DNA of 64,000 bases from Acanthaster planci (lineage: Eukaryota; Echinodermata; Asteroidea; Valvatida; Acanthasteridae), in contig NW_019091491.1 of assembly GCF_001949145.1 (NCBI RefSeq), positions 933,299 to 997,298 on the forward strand. The letters are read 5' to 3'. The position numbers were made by a program, and so were the translations under genes. Shown one piece after another: positions 24,540-36,300 of this stretch. The notes below the pieces were generated by a model. It saw only the letters and a list, made by a program, of their open reading frames with translations, was not told the origin of the DNA and searched no databases. How positions within the stretch are numbered: position 1 is the stretch's first letter; each line of letters begins with the position of its first letter.

Positions 24540-24610
24540 GTAATACTATGCAATACCATAACGACTTTGCTATACGGTCCATCGATGCCGTCCACAATGA
24601 ATTGTTCCGC
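24540..24610 (-). pseudogene. Possible integrase core relic
   Basis: The minus frame reads QFIVDGIDGPYSKVVMVLHS, resembling the HGxIDGxSRxIVxL segment of integrase-domain elements. Weak similarity with no intact neighbours. It could belong to the same element type as the fragment at 19707-19820. Confidence 0.25.
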
Positions 24611-25455
24611 ATGACCGGTATGATACAGACCTCGTTTGTTGCAATCTAATGTCAGTGTGGAAATGTGCATCCTGGAGGACCTTGAATTTAAAGTTTTAAA
24701 CAGTAGTCAGCAGGAGCCGGTTTGGATGCCCTCCAACGCATACACAATAGGCCTACCCTTTGCAGCTGCCACGGTGTGTGGAGATGTCAGTAGCCAGATG
24801 CGTTTGTGCTGACAGGCCTCTCGTGCGACTGATCTCTAACATCGTATTCAGCGTCATAGGAACAGGGTAAGTTTCGTGCAGCTGTGTGTTCTATTTACTT
24901 AACATTACTTATACATTTATACTCAAACTCGAAAAGAAGGAAAGTGGACAAACCATTTGTGTGAGTGAGTGAGCTTCGATATGGATTTATTCTCCAACTT
25001 CACCGGAATACCAACATACGTATATTGGTCAAACTGGTACACAAGGCAGCACTTGCAGCCACCTCGCCTAAAACCATGCACATTGAGCTGAACCCTGTAC
25101 AAACGTGATACCTATGACCACGAGAACTCCCCAAGGCAGAAGTTCCAAGTAAACGCCAAAACTTAAGGGCGTTAGTCGAGAATGTCAATGATACCCACGT
25201 TCACTGAGTCGAGAACGTCCCAAACAGCTCTCGATTTATTTAATACCAGGCACAATATGATAATTAGGTACTATCAACCTAAAGGACGCAAGAGTATAAT
25301 GATATTAACTAACGCTAGTTTTTCATGCATATCATGAAGGAAGAAACTTTTACGCAACTCAGTACTTGTTACTTAAGAACTGTAATAATTAAGTCAGTAA
25401 CTTACAGCATCATGCAATCTAAATTTCCCACCGCTGGAACATGCGGCCAGGTGTA

Positions 25456-25566
25456 GCCCGTGTGGAACATCACGGGCCATTAATAAGATACACACGTGCA
25501 TTGGTGTGAATAAGTTGAACTATGATGTTCAACTCCCCATTGTCATGCCGTGTGGAACATCACGGC
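25456..25566. other. Cluster of three perfect hairpins
   Basis: 25456-25477: stem GCCCGTG/CACGGGC with loop TGGAACAT. 25514-25533: stem GTTGAAC/GTTCAAC with loop TATGAT. 25547-25566: stem GCCGTG/CACGGC with the same loop TGGAACAT. The outer two keep the loop while the paired stem bases differ on both arms. Function unknown. Confidence 0.55.
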
Positions 25567-25710
25567 GCTTTAGACATATTAACTTACAAAACTCAAAATT
25601 TAATTGATGTTTAGACCAGGTAGCTTATTATTTTTAACAAACAAATGGTGTTTCGTTCTTATTCCGTATCAAAAAACTGCCAAGCCATAAATAAAACAGA
25701 AGGCAGAAAC

Positions 25711-25756
25711 ACACAAAAAAACAACAAAACAAAAAAACAACAACAACAACAACAAA
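25711..25756. repeat. CAA/CAAA simple repeat
   Basis: A-rich (CAA)n with seven or more consecutive units near 25737-25756. It creates Leu/Phe-rich spurious ORFs on the minus strand. Confidence 0.85.
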
Positions 25757-27255
25757 AACAGCCACGGGGAGGCCTGTATGGGGGAGGAGGTGGGTAAGGT
25801 AAAATCCACGTGGTTTGATCGCTCAAAGCTGTGACGAAAGTGGCTGGCGAAGCATGAGCGAAGCAAGCCACTGATCAGCTCATTTGCATTGACCTATTGA
25901 ACCCGTTGAGCTCAATGGCCAACAAATTCGGCGGGCTGCCCCCCCCCGCAATGATTGAAAATCTCTGGATTTTCGCACTGGCTCATTGCTCCACCCCATT
26001 TCGCCTAGACGCTACTATTACACGACAGGCGCCCTTCGAATTTCAACACACAATCTACACTCGGCATAAACATGTTTTTTCCCCTAGAGTATAATGAATT
26101 GTATCGCTAAGGTCGATAAAATAGCTTAATTGTACCAGCCCATCATGAACTGGTTTTTTGAGTACCGCAAATTGTAGACAGTTGAAGTCTTTGTTATTTT
26201 TCACCGTCATGTCAATTCTTGGGTTATACACCAGCAACTCAGTAATTTTTTGTTGACTGGCACGGTTAGTAGCGTTTTGGTTGCACTCTTTTATCTTAAA
26301 ATAATTTTAAAGATTTACACAGCTAGTTTGGTTGTCTTTACATTTTTTTCATGCCAAAGATTCTGGAATAGATATACCATCAACATTCTTTGGATGTAGT
26401 GTTCTAAAATAGTAAACGTCGTGGTTCAACTTTTCAAACGTCGTAACTTACATAAGCAGATCGGGTGAACTTAAGGAACCGGTCTCTGTGACTTGGACTC
26501 GAAACTGAAGTGTTTGTTTAACAGTACATCGAAAAACCCGGGGCGCCTTCAACCTACAGCACAATACGTATTAGGCGGAATTGCAGTACCCTGTATATGC
26601 ACAGCATTACGACATTGAATACACCCCAGGAGTTACGGATAGAGGGATTTGACGTTAGCGCTTTCTGCGCATATCATCATCGAAATCGAGGCTCTTTGTG
26701 CTGAACTTCGTCGCGCGCGCCCATAGACTCGACACAGAATACACGCGGATACACGACCATCACAGGCTCGTTAGTTCGCGATAAATTGCTGTTATTCTTT
26801 CTTTTGATGTTACGAATCTTAAGTTCTGGCTGAATACACCTAGCTCAAAATTAATACAGCCAGAATCGGCCAGAATTTCATGATGACGAAATTGTTCACA
26901 AAGGCTTAGTCGTACATACCATAAAAGAATAGGTACCGGTAGTTAACAAGATGAATTCTAGATTTGCAGCAAAAAGGATTGGCAAGTAGTATGAGGAAAG
27001 TCAAAGTCGAGGTTTTCTACGTTTCCTCGGGCAGGGGAGTAACGGGCTGTTTGATAGTTTGCCTGCTGATTTTATTTAAGTACCCGCGATGCCCCCGGTA
27101 GTTTAACATAGGCCACCAGGATAAAGCAATAGAAAGTGTCACTGTGACTTGCAAGATAGGTTCACTTCGTAGATCGAGGTCAAAGTCAATGACACGTTTC
27201 ACTTTGATATGAGTTGTTTTGTTACAGCCTCTTCTGTTAGATACGACTTTTCAGA

Positions 27256-27316
27256 ATGCACTATTGTGGACTTCTGATCTTGGTTGTCTGCATTTTGCCC
27301 GTCACAAAATGCCAAG
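27256..27316 (+). CDS. Gene 2 exon 1: signal peptide
   Basis: MHYCGLLILVVCILPVTKCQ, a typical signal peptide. Donor CCAAG|GTAAGA, phase 1, matching the phase of every following module. Confidence 0.88.
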
Positions 27317-30300
27317 GTAAGAGGGAGGCCAGAAAAGAAATTCAACTTAAAAAGAATATATAAATGCATTGTGATTTATTGTTGATGATGCCCAGAACAT
27401 AACAGAACGTCACTTTTGGCGGACCCTTACTGTTGTGTTTTTGCTGCTGAAGTAAAACCCAAACTTGTCCAAATTAATGTCTCAAGCCATTTTCTACTGG
27501 CAATTCCTCTGCTTTGGTTTTTACACCAATACATGCAGAGTTCAACTGCACCTTCGAAGCGGGAATCTGCGGGTGGACACAGTCCCAAACTGATGATTTT
27601 GACTTAATTTTGGACTCTGACGGCACCCCATCACTTCACACAGGGCCTAGTGAAGATCACACCTTTGGAGGTGAGTCAAGCATGAAACCCTTCTGATTTT
27701 CGAAGGTAGTTCCAAGCAGTGACTGTTTCAAAGCATTGCTAATTGCAAGTAGCGGGAGTCCAGCTACATTTAAAGAGTAAGGCAAAAAAATCAGCAGTGC
27801 AGGAACCTGGGTGTGTTTTGTCTAGTCAAATAATAGAAGTGACAGCGGAACGCGCGCAGAATCAAAGCTAGCCTCTCCATTTTCAAAGATGGCCTGATTC
27901 TCGAGAGCGCAGGACATACACAGAGTTCATGTTTATGTACAATCTGTGACCTCTTAAACTGTTGTCAACTCTTGACATTATTTATCAACTATTTCATTGT
28001 CGCTAGTATCACACTCCAAGCTCACGAAAGTTATTGCTCCATGGTTATTTTCGTTTAGAAATGTAGTGTAATTCCCGGTGACGAGAGAAAGTGAGACAGT
28101 GAGGCCAAATTTTGGGGTTCCTGTGTCACTCTCAAATTTATGTTTATTGGAGATCTCCATTTTGCTCACGAAAAGACCTGGCAGTACAAAATTATTAATT
28201 TAAACAAACACGAGTCTTCCAATTCCAATTCCAATTCCCATGATCAATGAAGGGTATTGCTGATGCTACATGTAACTTACAATGTAACATGTACATGCTG
28301 CGGATTTTCAAGGTCATGCATAATATATTGTACATGTACATGTACAATATGTACAATATACTTGTAATATAGGCATAATATTGCACACGTAGCCTACATG
28401 TACAATAACAAAGGTGGAGGTAAACGTACGTGCACACCACATTGCAAATTTGACATTCAACTTGCAACCTGCTACATACAGCCACTTTTATGACCTTAGA
28501 TTAGCTATTATATAACTCGCTATATACATGTAACTCACCAGTCGATGTAGCCAATCTGCCCCTAGCCTAAGGCCCCAACCCTGCTGGTACAATTTAGCAA
28601 ATCCACAGGACCATTCCAGGCCCTGAACCTGACGACTACAGAGTTGCCTAGAAGTTTTGGAAAAGATCCCAGCCAACGACCAATTTACACGTATATTCAC
28701 GGGCACAGGAGCTGAACTGATTGCATTAACATTTTATAGATTAATGTATTATTAAAACTGGAACTATCTCTCGTGCCCGCATAGCATGTCCAAAACACCA
28801 AGATTACTACACAACAACGTACCGAGCGGTTCATGGACAACATGAATAGTGTGGCGCCGCGCCCCTCCGACGAAGGCGAGGGCGCCCTCCTCCTCGAGGC
28901 GCGGTGCGTCGGACGGCACGCCTGAGCGGCTAGGGACGAGTCCGTTGGGACCAAAGTATACTGTCCCCCAAGAAAGTTGGTCTTCGTCGAGATGATGGCT
29001 TAATCTGATTGGTCGAAACTTAATGACGTAACCTGGACAGACCTGACTTGAAATAAACTTCGCCTGGACTCCTGACTTATATACAACAATTAACAAGCGG
29101 CTGGTTTATTCTTCAACACGCTCAACCAATTCACCAGTAGAGGGCGCTATTGACGGGGAAACTGCGTGATTATACGTGACTGGACTTCGCCCAGAGCAGT
29201 GAACACCACAATTAATTGTGGGCATCCAGTGCCGAATCAGGGACTTTAGCGAGTCTACGGGGCTTATTGTCAGGGCTGCGCTACACGCAACTCACGTCAA
29301 GAGATAGCAATCCACCCTTGCATCGACTGCAAGCTCCTATCAGGAACTATACTGCACCACCAATCAGCCCCTCAACCTACCGAGCCCCTCAACAGCACAC
29401 ACACCACTCGGACTTCGGCACAGTCACACTAGGCTAGGTGACTTTAACCCTTGCACAGGATTCTCGACCCTTACCTCAAGATCAGCCCTTTATCAGGACC
29501 GCTAATCCTAGCCTACGCGCGCCTTTTATAGCTTTCGCGCTGCTCTGACTACGCCCGCGCACGCGCTCACGTGACTAAGCAGTGACTTCCACTGCCCTAT
29601 CGCACAATGCACAAGGCGGAGCCTATGCGCCGCGCTTGCTTAATACACAGCTATGCGCGCCTAACATCTGCCTCTGTTACTGGGCAGAGCGCCATCTATA
29701 TCTTTGCACCGCGCCTAGTTACTAGCGCCCTCTGTCACGTCATAATAGCGCCCTCATGCGACTACAACACTTAACGATGAGCAAACACCACAGGAACTTC
29801 ATCTTTCAGGGGTCAAACACCAATTGCCCTCTGTCTTTCAAGCTTCATCTTTTTGGGGTTAAAACACCGATCACCCTCTGTCTTTAAGATAAGGATATTT
29901 AAGGTTTGCTGATAGGTTATTCACTGAAGCTGGTGGTTCCTACATAACCGCACGGTTCTTACTTTCAGATTCCTTGGGCGTGTACCTTTATTTGGAAGGC
30001 AGTGGTAGAAGCGCACAGGACAAGGCAGTCTTGCTAAGTCCAGAGGTTCCAGGGACAACTGAGCAGCAGTCATGGTGCTTCAGTTTCTGGTACAATATGT
30101 TTGGCCGAAGCATAGGTAAGCAACTTTCCATTGGCAAGTTTTTTATCATAGTTTCTTAGTCCTCAGCTTACGAATATTTTCGTTTTGTGTTCTGGTATGG
30201 CAGCAATAGCACCATCTCATTTATCTACGCATGCAGTTTTCATTTTGAGCTTCTGAGTTAGACCACTCTTGAGACGCAATCCTATCCAGTAAAGAGTCGA

Positions 30301-33300
30301 TTATTCTTAATTTTAAAAAAGAATGTACAGTTAATTCTTACCAGTGTTAACAATGTACAGCTTTTAAGAATGTACATTTTGGACATTCTTCAAAAGCTGT
30401 TAGATCAAACTTGACTTGATAGACACAGAAAAAGCACTGGTGACATTAAATTACAACGTCAAACACGGTGAGAAATGCTGTCAAAAATAAAGTAGATTAT
30501 TATAGACGTTCAATACGGTTAACACTCAAATTTTTAGATTTGAACCGCTCCTTGCGTTGCTCTATGTAATATTTTTAATGTGCCTCCTACATTATAGTTT
30601 CAAGTAGCATATCCCTTCCATTTTAGAATTATTCCATCTATTTTTTTATTTTTATTTAGATTTATATTCAGACAGTTAGGTCTAAGTTTTATTATTTTTA
30701 TTATTTTCTTTGTGTATTTATTTTAAAATTCTTTCTCTGTTATTAAACATTTTTTAAAAACAACTTCAACAATCACAATTCATGTACAATTTTGCAAAAC
30801 TGATTAATCCTTCAGAAACTGACGTATGATACTTCCCGGATGAATGAATGAGATGATATTCCAAATGCGTGTATTTTCCAATCGAAAGAATTTCCTTTGG
30901 TGACGGAGGGATTTCAAAGAGGAAGCATATACTTCCAATGTTGTAAACGTAATCTTCATTTGAAGAGACAGTAAACTACAGTTCCCAAATCAGTCACTCG
31001 AGAAACGTGCTTGGTGTGATGAAAGGTCCCCAGCTCCGTACAGTCAAATCGATAGCTTTGCTAACTTAAACTTACCATAGTTCCGCAACTATAGACTATT
31101 TTCTATGTGTGTGTATTGGGTGACGATAATGCAGAAGTGTGTCATAATATGGGACCCGTTTCTTTGCCATTTCACGCGTATCAAAAGTCTCCTATAACAC
31201 AGTGTTCCTCGCGTTATTTATAATCCCCAGACTGCATCAACGTGTTTGCCTACCTGACCTCTTCTGGAAATGACATCAGCACGAAAACTCCCGTTTTCAG
31301 CGTCTGTGGCCGACAAACCGGTGACAAAGCATGGATGCAGGCACTAGTTAACATTTCCGGCCTGGACGCAGGCTTTACCGTTGCAATGGAAGTCATCAGA
31401 GGGGACAGTTCGCAATCAGACATAGCGATTGACGATCTGTCAATCTGGCAAGACGAATGTCCAAGTAAGCATGCAATTGATGCTTTATGCTTAAGAAATA
31501 CTCAGTCAATTCATGGTTTTCTCAAAGTGGTTACTTTAAGAAGACAATTTAAGATTTATCGTACATTAACTTATTAGGCTGGAGGCTCGATATGAAATCA
31601 CAGCATTGAGTGCTCTAACAGCAAAATCATTCGATTCAAACCGCCTGTTTAATTTAGCTCGTACACTGTAATTAAAGCCGTATTCATTTTATGGGCATTT
31701 TATTTTAATGCCATTAGGGGAATGTAGTGATTCTCCACAGAAGAAGGGGAACGATCAAAGTACAACATCAATTTTTTTTTTAATTAAAGCCGTATTCATT
31801 TTATGGGCATTTTATTTTAATGCCATAAGGGGAATGTAGTGATTCTCCACAGAAGCAGGGGAACGATCAAAGTACAACATCAATTTTTTTCATGTACATT
31901 TTACATTAAGCCTTGCAGGACATAATAAGTTAAATTTCTTATAAACCTTGCGCTTCCATTTAATTGAAATACGGTCATCTGTTCATGTATTATCAGTTTG
32001 ATAGTAACAGTCCCAAGATTTGAAACTGTTTAAAGGAACACCTGTGCTGTTCGTTGAATTCATCACTGATGTTTTAATGAGTGAATGAGCGTAAACTCCA
32101 CGCAGTGAAATTTCAACTGAAATCCAGAATGTTGATTGATTGCAGGTCCTTTGTTGAGTTTTAACTGCAGTTTCGAGCAAGGACCTTGTGGCTGGACCCA
32201 ATCCAATGATGACGACTACAATTTGGCTTTGCAGCGAGAAGATACTTTATCGAGCGAAACAGGACCAGAATTTGACCACACGTTTGGAGGTAGTATTTTT
32301 TTCGTACAATTCACATCTTTATCTTTGGAGTTATCTATTTGTGTTTAATTACAATGTATAATTGGAAAGTACTTCTTATCTGATGGATGGAAAAAACAAA
32401 AGTCCTGGGTGACATATTGAGGGGTTTCCGCAGGTCCAGAAAACTCATCACCTGCAAACTGATAAACTGATAAAACATTGAAAGATAGTTAATTTTGATC
32501 TTTTTTTTTGTTGAAGAAATTGGCAATGTTCATCAACGTCATTTTCTTCACTAATTGTTTCTTTTCATTTTTCTCTGCCGGGTTTCGCGCACCCCAACGC
32601 CTAGTCTACCATGGTGCTTTGATTGCAGGGGCGATTGTGATTTTCCACAAACATGCAGGTCCACGAAGGTCCAATCCAACGGGAGAGGCTGTTACTGCAG
32701 TAGAACCGCACTCCGCGCGCAATTTCAAGCTTGAGTGCTAGGCTGATGAACAAATTAGGGCAACCCATTGGTCGAAGAGGCATGCATGTAACGCGCGCTC
32801 ACCATCTGCCTTTAATCGGCGATTTCTTTACATCCAATGGATGTAAAGAAATGTTTGTTGAATCCTTTCAATTTTGTCGGGACCTTTAGAAAACCTTTTG
32901 ACTTATGACTCTATAGGTATCAACACAGGTCCTGATTTCGAACCTATTTCAAAGCCCCATTGCAAATAATGAATATAAATCCTCCCCATGGTAATACGTG
33001 TTAGAAATCAATATTCATTGACTTTTCAAAGCTTCATCTTTTGTGGTCATAACACCGCTCGCCATCAATTTTAAGCTCAGGAAGGTTTGCTAATAAGGAA
33101 TTCACCGAAGCTTTTGATTTCTACATAACCACGTGGTCCTTCCTTTCAGATTACTCAGGCACGTACCTTTATTTGGAAGGTTCTAATGGAAATGCACGAT
33201 ACAGGGCAGTCTTGCTAAGTCCAGAGGTTCGAGGGACAGCGGAGCAGCAGTCATGGTGTTTTAGTTTCTGGTACAATATGTTTGGCCGACACATAGGTAA

Positions 33301-36300
33301 GCAACTTTGGCACGTCGGCCTGCGTATTTTTAAAGTAGACACGCAGGGTGCTGACGTTGGCATCTCCAATGCTTTCGTTGTCCTCAGCTTGAAATGTTTT
33401 TTTTGTGTGTTCTGGTGTGGCTGCAATAGATATCATCTCAATGACTATGTAGATGCTGTTTTCGTTGAGACTGATAAAGACAAGCAAGGCAGCTGTTTAC
33501 TTTTGCACCCTGACTGAAAAGGTTGCCTTTCTTTAACCCTTTTAAAAGGCTTCCTCAGGCGGCAAACACACCCGTCATGCTTCATTTCCTGTGCACTATT
33601 TTTGTCCGTCGCATGTGTGTGTAAAATGGACAATGTAATACTGCAGAAGTGTGTCATAATATGGGACCCGTTTCTTTGCCATTTCACGCGTATCAAAAGT
33701 CTCCTATAACACAGTGTTCCTCGCGTTATTTATAATCCCCAGACTGCATCAACGTGTTTGCCTACCTGACCTCTTCTGGAAATGACATCAGCACGAAAAC
33801 TCCCGTTTTCAGCGTCTGTGGCCGACAAACCGGTGACAAAGCATGGATGCAGGCACTAGTTAACATTTCCGGCCTGGACGCAGGCTTTATCGTTGCGATG
33901 GAAGTCATCAGAGGGGACGGTTCGAAGTCAGACACAGCCATTGACGACCTGTCAATACGGCAAGACGAATGTCCAAGTAAGCGTGCAGTTGATGCATAAG
34001 AAATGCTCAGTCAATGGGAAAACTTAAGGAACGCATGGTGCCAGGAGACAACTTGGGAGCCGGCCCTTTTCTGCTGCTGTGCACGTGCTCAGAGCTAACG
34101 CGCATACCCACATCAACGAAAAGGACCGTTGTGGATGCTGCCACCATGCGTCTCAAGGTCTCCCGTTCTCAAAATGGCTTGTTCTAGAAGAACATATAAG
34201 ATTTATTGTACATTAGCTCACAGGCTGGATGCTTGATATAGGAGCTCAGCATTGATCGCCGTAGGCTAATATCAAAGTCAGTCAATTAAAACTACCGGTT
34301 TAATTTAGCTTTCTAAATTAAACATTTTTAAGGTTAGTGGTAAGCGGGTATGTTTTATTTTAATGTCATAAAATGAAAATAGTGATGTTCCACAGATGAA
34401 CAGGACCGGTCAAAGTACAACTTTAAGTGTTTCATGTACGTTTTGCAATCAGCCTTTGAGAAAATAACTTTATTATAAGCCACATGCTTCCACTTGATTG
34501 ACAGATGGTCCTCTGGTCACTGAAAGTGCAAAGGTTTGAGACTATGTGAAGGAGCCCCTTTCTTGGTCGTTGAATTCATCACAAATGTTTTAATGAGTGA
34601 ATAGGCGTAAACTCCATGTAGTGAAATTTCAACTGAAATCCGGCCTTTGATGGATTACAGGTCCTTTGTTGAGTTTTAACTGCAGTTTCGAGCAAGGACC
34701 TTGTGGCTGGACCCAATCCAATGATGACGACTACAATTGGGGTTTGCAGCGAGAAGATACCTTAACGAGCCACACAGGACCAGAGTTTGACCACACGTTG
34801 GGAGGTATATGTAGTATTTTTTTCGTACAATTCACCATCTTATCTATCGAATTATATATAATTTCAATTTAACTTACAATGCATAATTGGAGGGTACTTT
34901 GTATCTGATGGATGGAAAAATTAAATGTCCTGGGTGACATTTCCAAGGGGCGAAGCAACTTTTTTCCAAAAGGAGGTCCAGAACAATCATCATCAGCAAA
35001 CTGATAATTTAACCGATAAAACACTGAAAGATAAGTTGATTTTGATCGTTTTAGAAGAAATTGGCTTTATTCCTCAACGTCATTCCTTTTACTAGTTGTT
35101 TCTTTTCCTTTTTCTCTCCCGGGCTTCCCTGCCCCGACACAGGTCTAACATGTTCATTTGATTATAAGAGCGATTCTGATTTTCCACAGACGTGAAGGTC
35201 CAATCCATTTGAACATAAATATCACTAGCTCCGCTTTGCGGGCATTTTCAATGATATCACGTATGAAAGGTCAAACAAAAATTCTATTTGTGCAATAAAA
35301 TTCACTGATCAGAATTTTAAAGAGGCACTTATTTTGGGGTTGCTCACCATGAATCTACCTGGGGCAGAGGCATCCCCTCATCGGTTGAAAAGAGCCATAT
35401 TTGTCAGGAGTCTTCATTTTGATGGTGCATGTAGCTATACGACCTCATTAACGCATGCATTCCATAGTGGTGCTCGAAGTAGGGAGTCCATTCGGACCAA
35501 AGACGCCCCCATTGCTAAGAAACTTTTACCGTCTCCCCCCTGCCCCCTCTTTATATCTCTCTTTGTCCAAATCGAGATCGAAGCTACACAGTTAACCTGG
35601 AGGAGATGTGACTGCAGTAGCACTGATCTCCGTGCGCAATTTCAAACATGAGTGCTAATGAACAAATCAGGGCTAACCGTTGGTCGAAGAGGCATGCATG
35701 TAATGCACGTACACCACCTGCCTTTACACCCATGTTTTTTTAATCCTTTCCAATTGTGTTAATTGTGTTGGAACTTTTAGAAAACCTTTTGACTTATGAC
35801 TTTATAGATATCATCAAATGTCCTATGGGCCTATGCAAACGCCATCGCGAAGCCCCATAGCAAACATATAACCTTGTAAAGTCAATGGTAAACAGCCACT
35901 GAACAAAATAACATGAAAATAATGTTTCCGCACCTATTGCACAGATTCATCCGGTTTTTATTACTATATGGAGCTAGGAGGCAAAGGTGTCATCGTTAGT
36001 CCTGTTGTTGAAGTCACGCAATCTCAACAGGACTGGTGCTTCAGCCTATGGTATAACGTGTACGGACAGGAAGCTGGTATGTTGAAATACAGACAGGACC
36101 GTACCTCACCAGAAACTGGACAAATCGGGTTCTTGTACATAGAACACTACCACTTGACATGCAAGAGCCCTACCTAGATTATTTTTGAAGTAACTTAACT
36201 TCTACTCAGAGCTTTCATATCGTTGTCATGAACACCCTCAAAAATTCAACCAAATTTCTTCACGGAGAAATATAATTTTTAAGCTTCTAGAGTCCCCTAT

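Larger units (their letters stand above)
21133..27255. other. Intergenic between gene 1 and gene 2
   Basis: No supported gene. It holds two diverged ~57 bp direct repeats (22019-22073 and 22937-22993, sharing TGTCGACATAGTCCA), an integrase-like fragment near 24.55 kb, a hairpin cluster at 25456-25566, a CAA-rich simple repeat at 25711-25756, and a more CpG-rich stretch at 26.6-26.8 kb. Confidence 0.6.
27671..29968 (+). other. Intron 2 of gene 2 (2.3 kb)
   Basis: No exon-like coding. Contents: TTCCAA hexamer repeats (28217-28238), a 26-bp perfect palindrome (28325-28350), and a GC/CpG-rich block (about 28830-29770) unlike the flanking intron, with a CTCF-like site at 29134-29148. Listed separately. 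Confidence 0.7.
29800..35830 (+). repeat. ~3 kb tandem duplication carrying exons 3-5 and 6-8 of gene 2
   Basis: Unit 1 (about 29800-32960) and unit 2 (about 33010-35830) share the same order of exons and intron blocks: an AAGCTTCATCTTTT block, ACATAACC before exons 3/6, identical sequence before exons 4/7, TGTTTTAATGAGTGAAT before exons 5/8, TTGGTCGAAGAGGCATGCAT, and AAAACCTTTTGACTTATGAC at the end. The unit starts inside one MAM and ends after the first exon of the next. Confidence 0.8.

Noticed and set aside
25659-25871. Minus-strand ORFs rich in Cys, Phe and Leu
   Set aside because: Products of the CAA simple repeat.
27177-27190. AGGTCAAAGTCA nuclear-receptor (HNF4/DR1-like) site upstream of gene 2
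   Set aside because: One imperfect match about 70 bases before the ATG, with no defined start site; too weak to list.
28195-28485. Tyr/Cys/Leu-rich minus ORF resembling a membrane peptide
   Set aside because: Encoded by the ACATGT/TGTACA repeat tract; compositional artefact.
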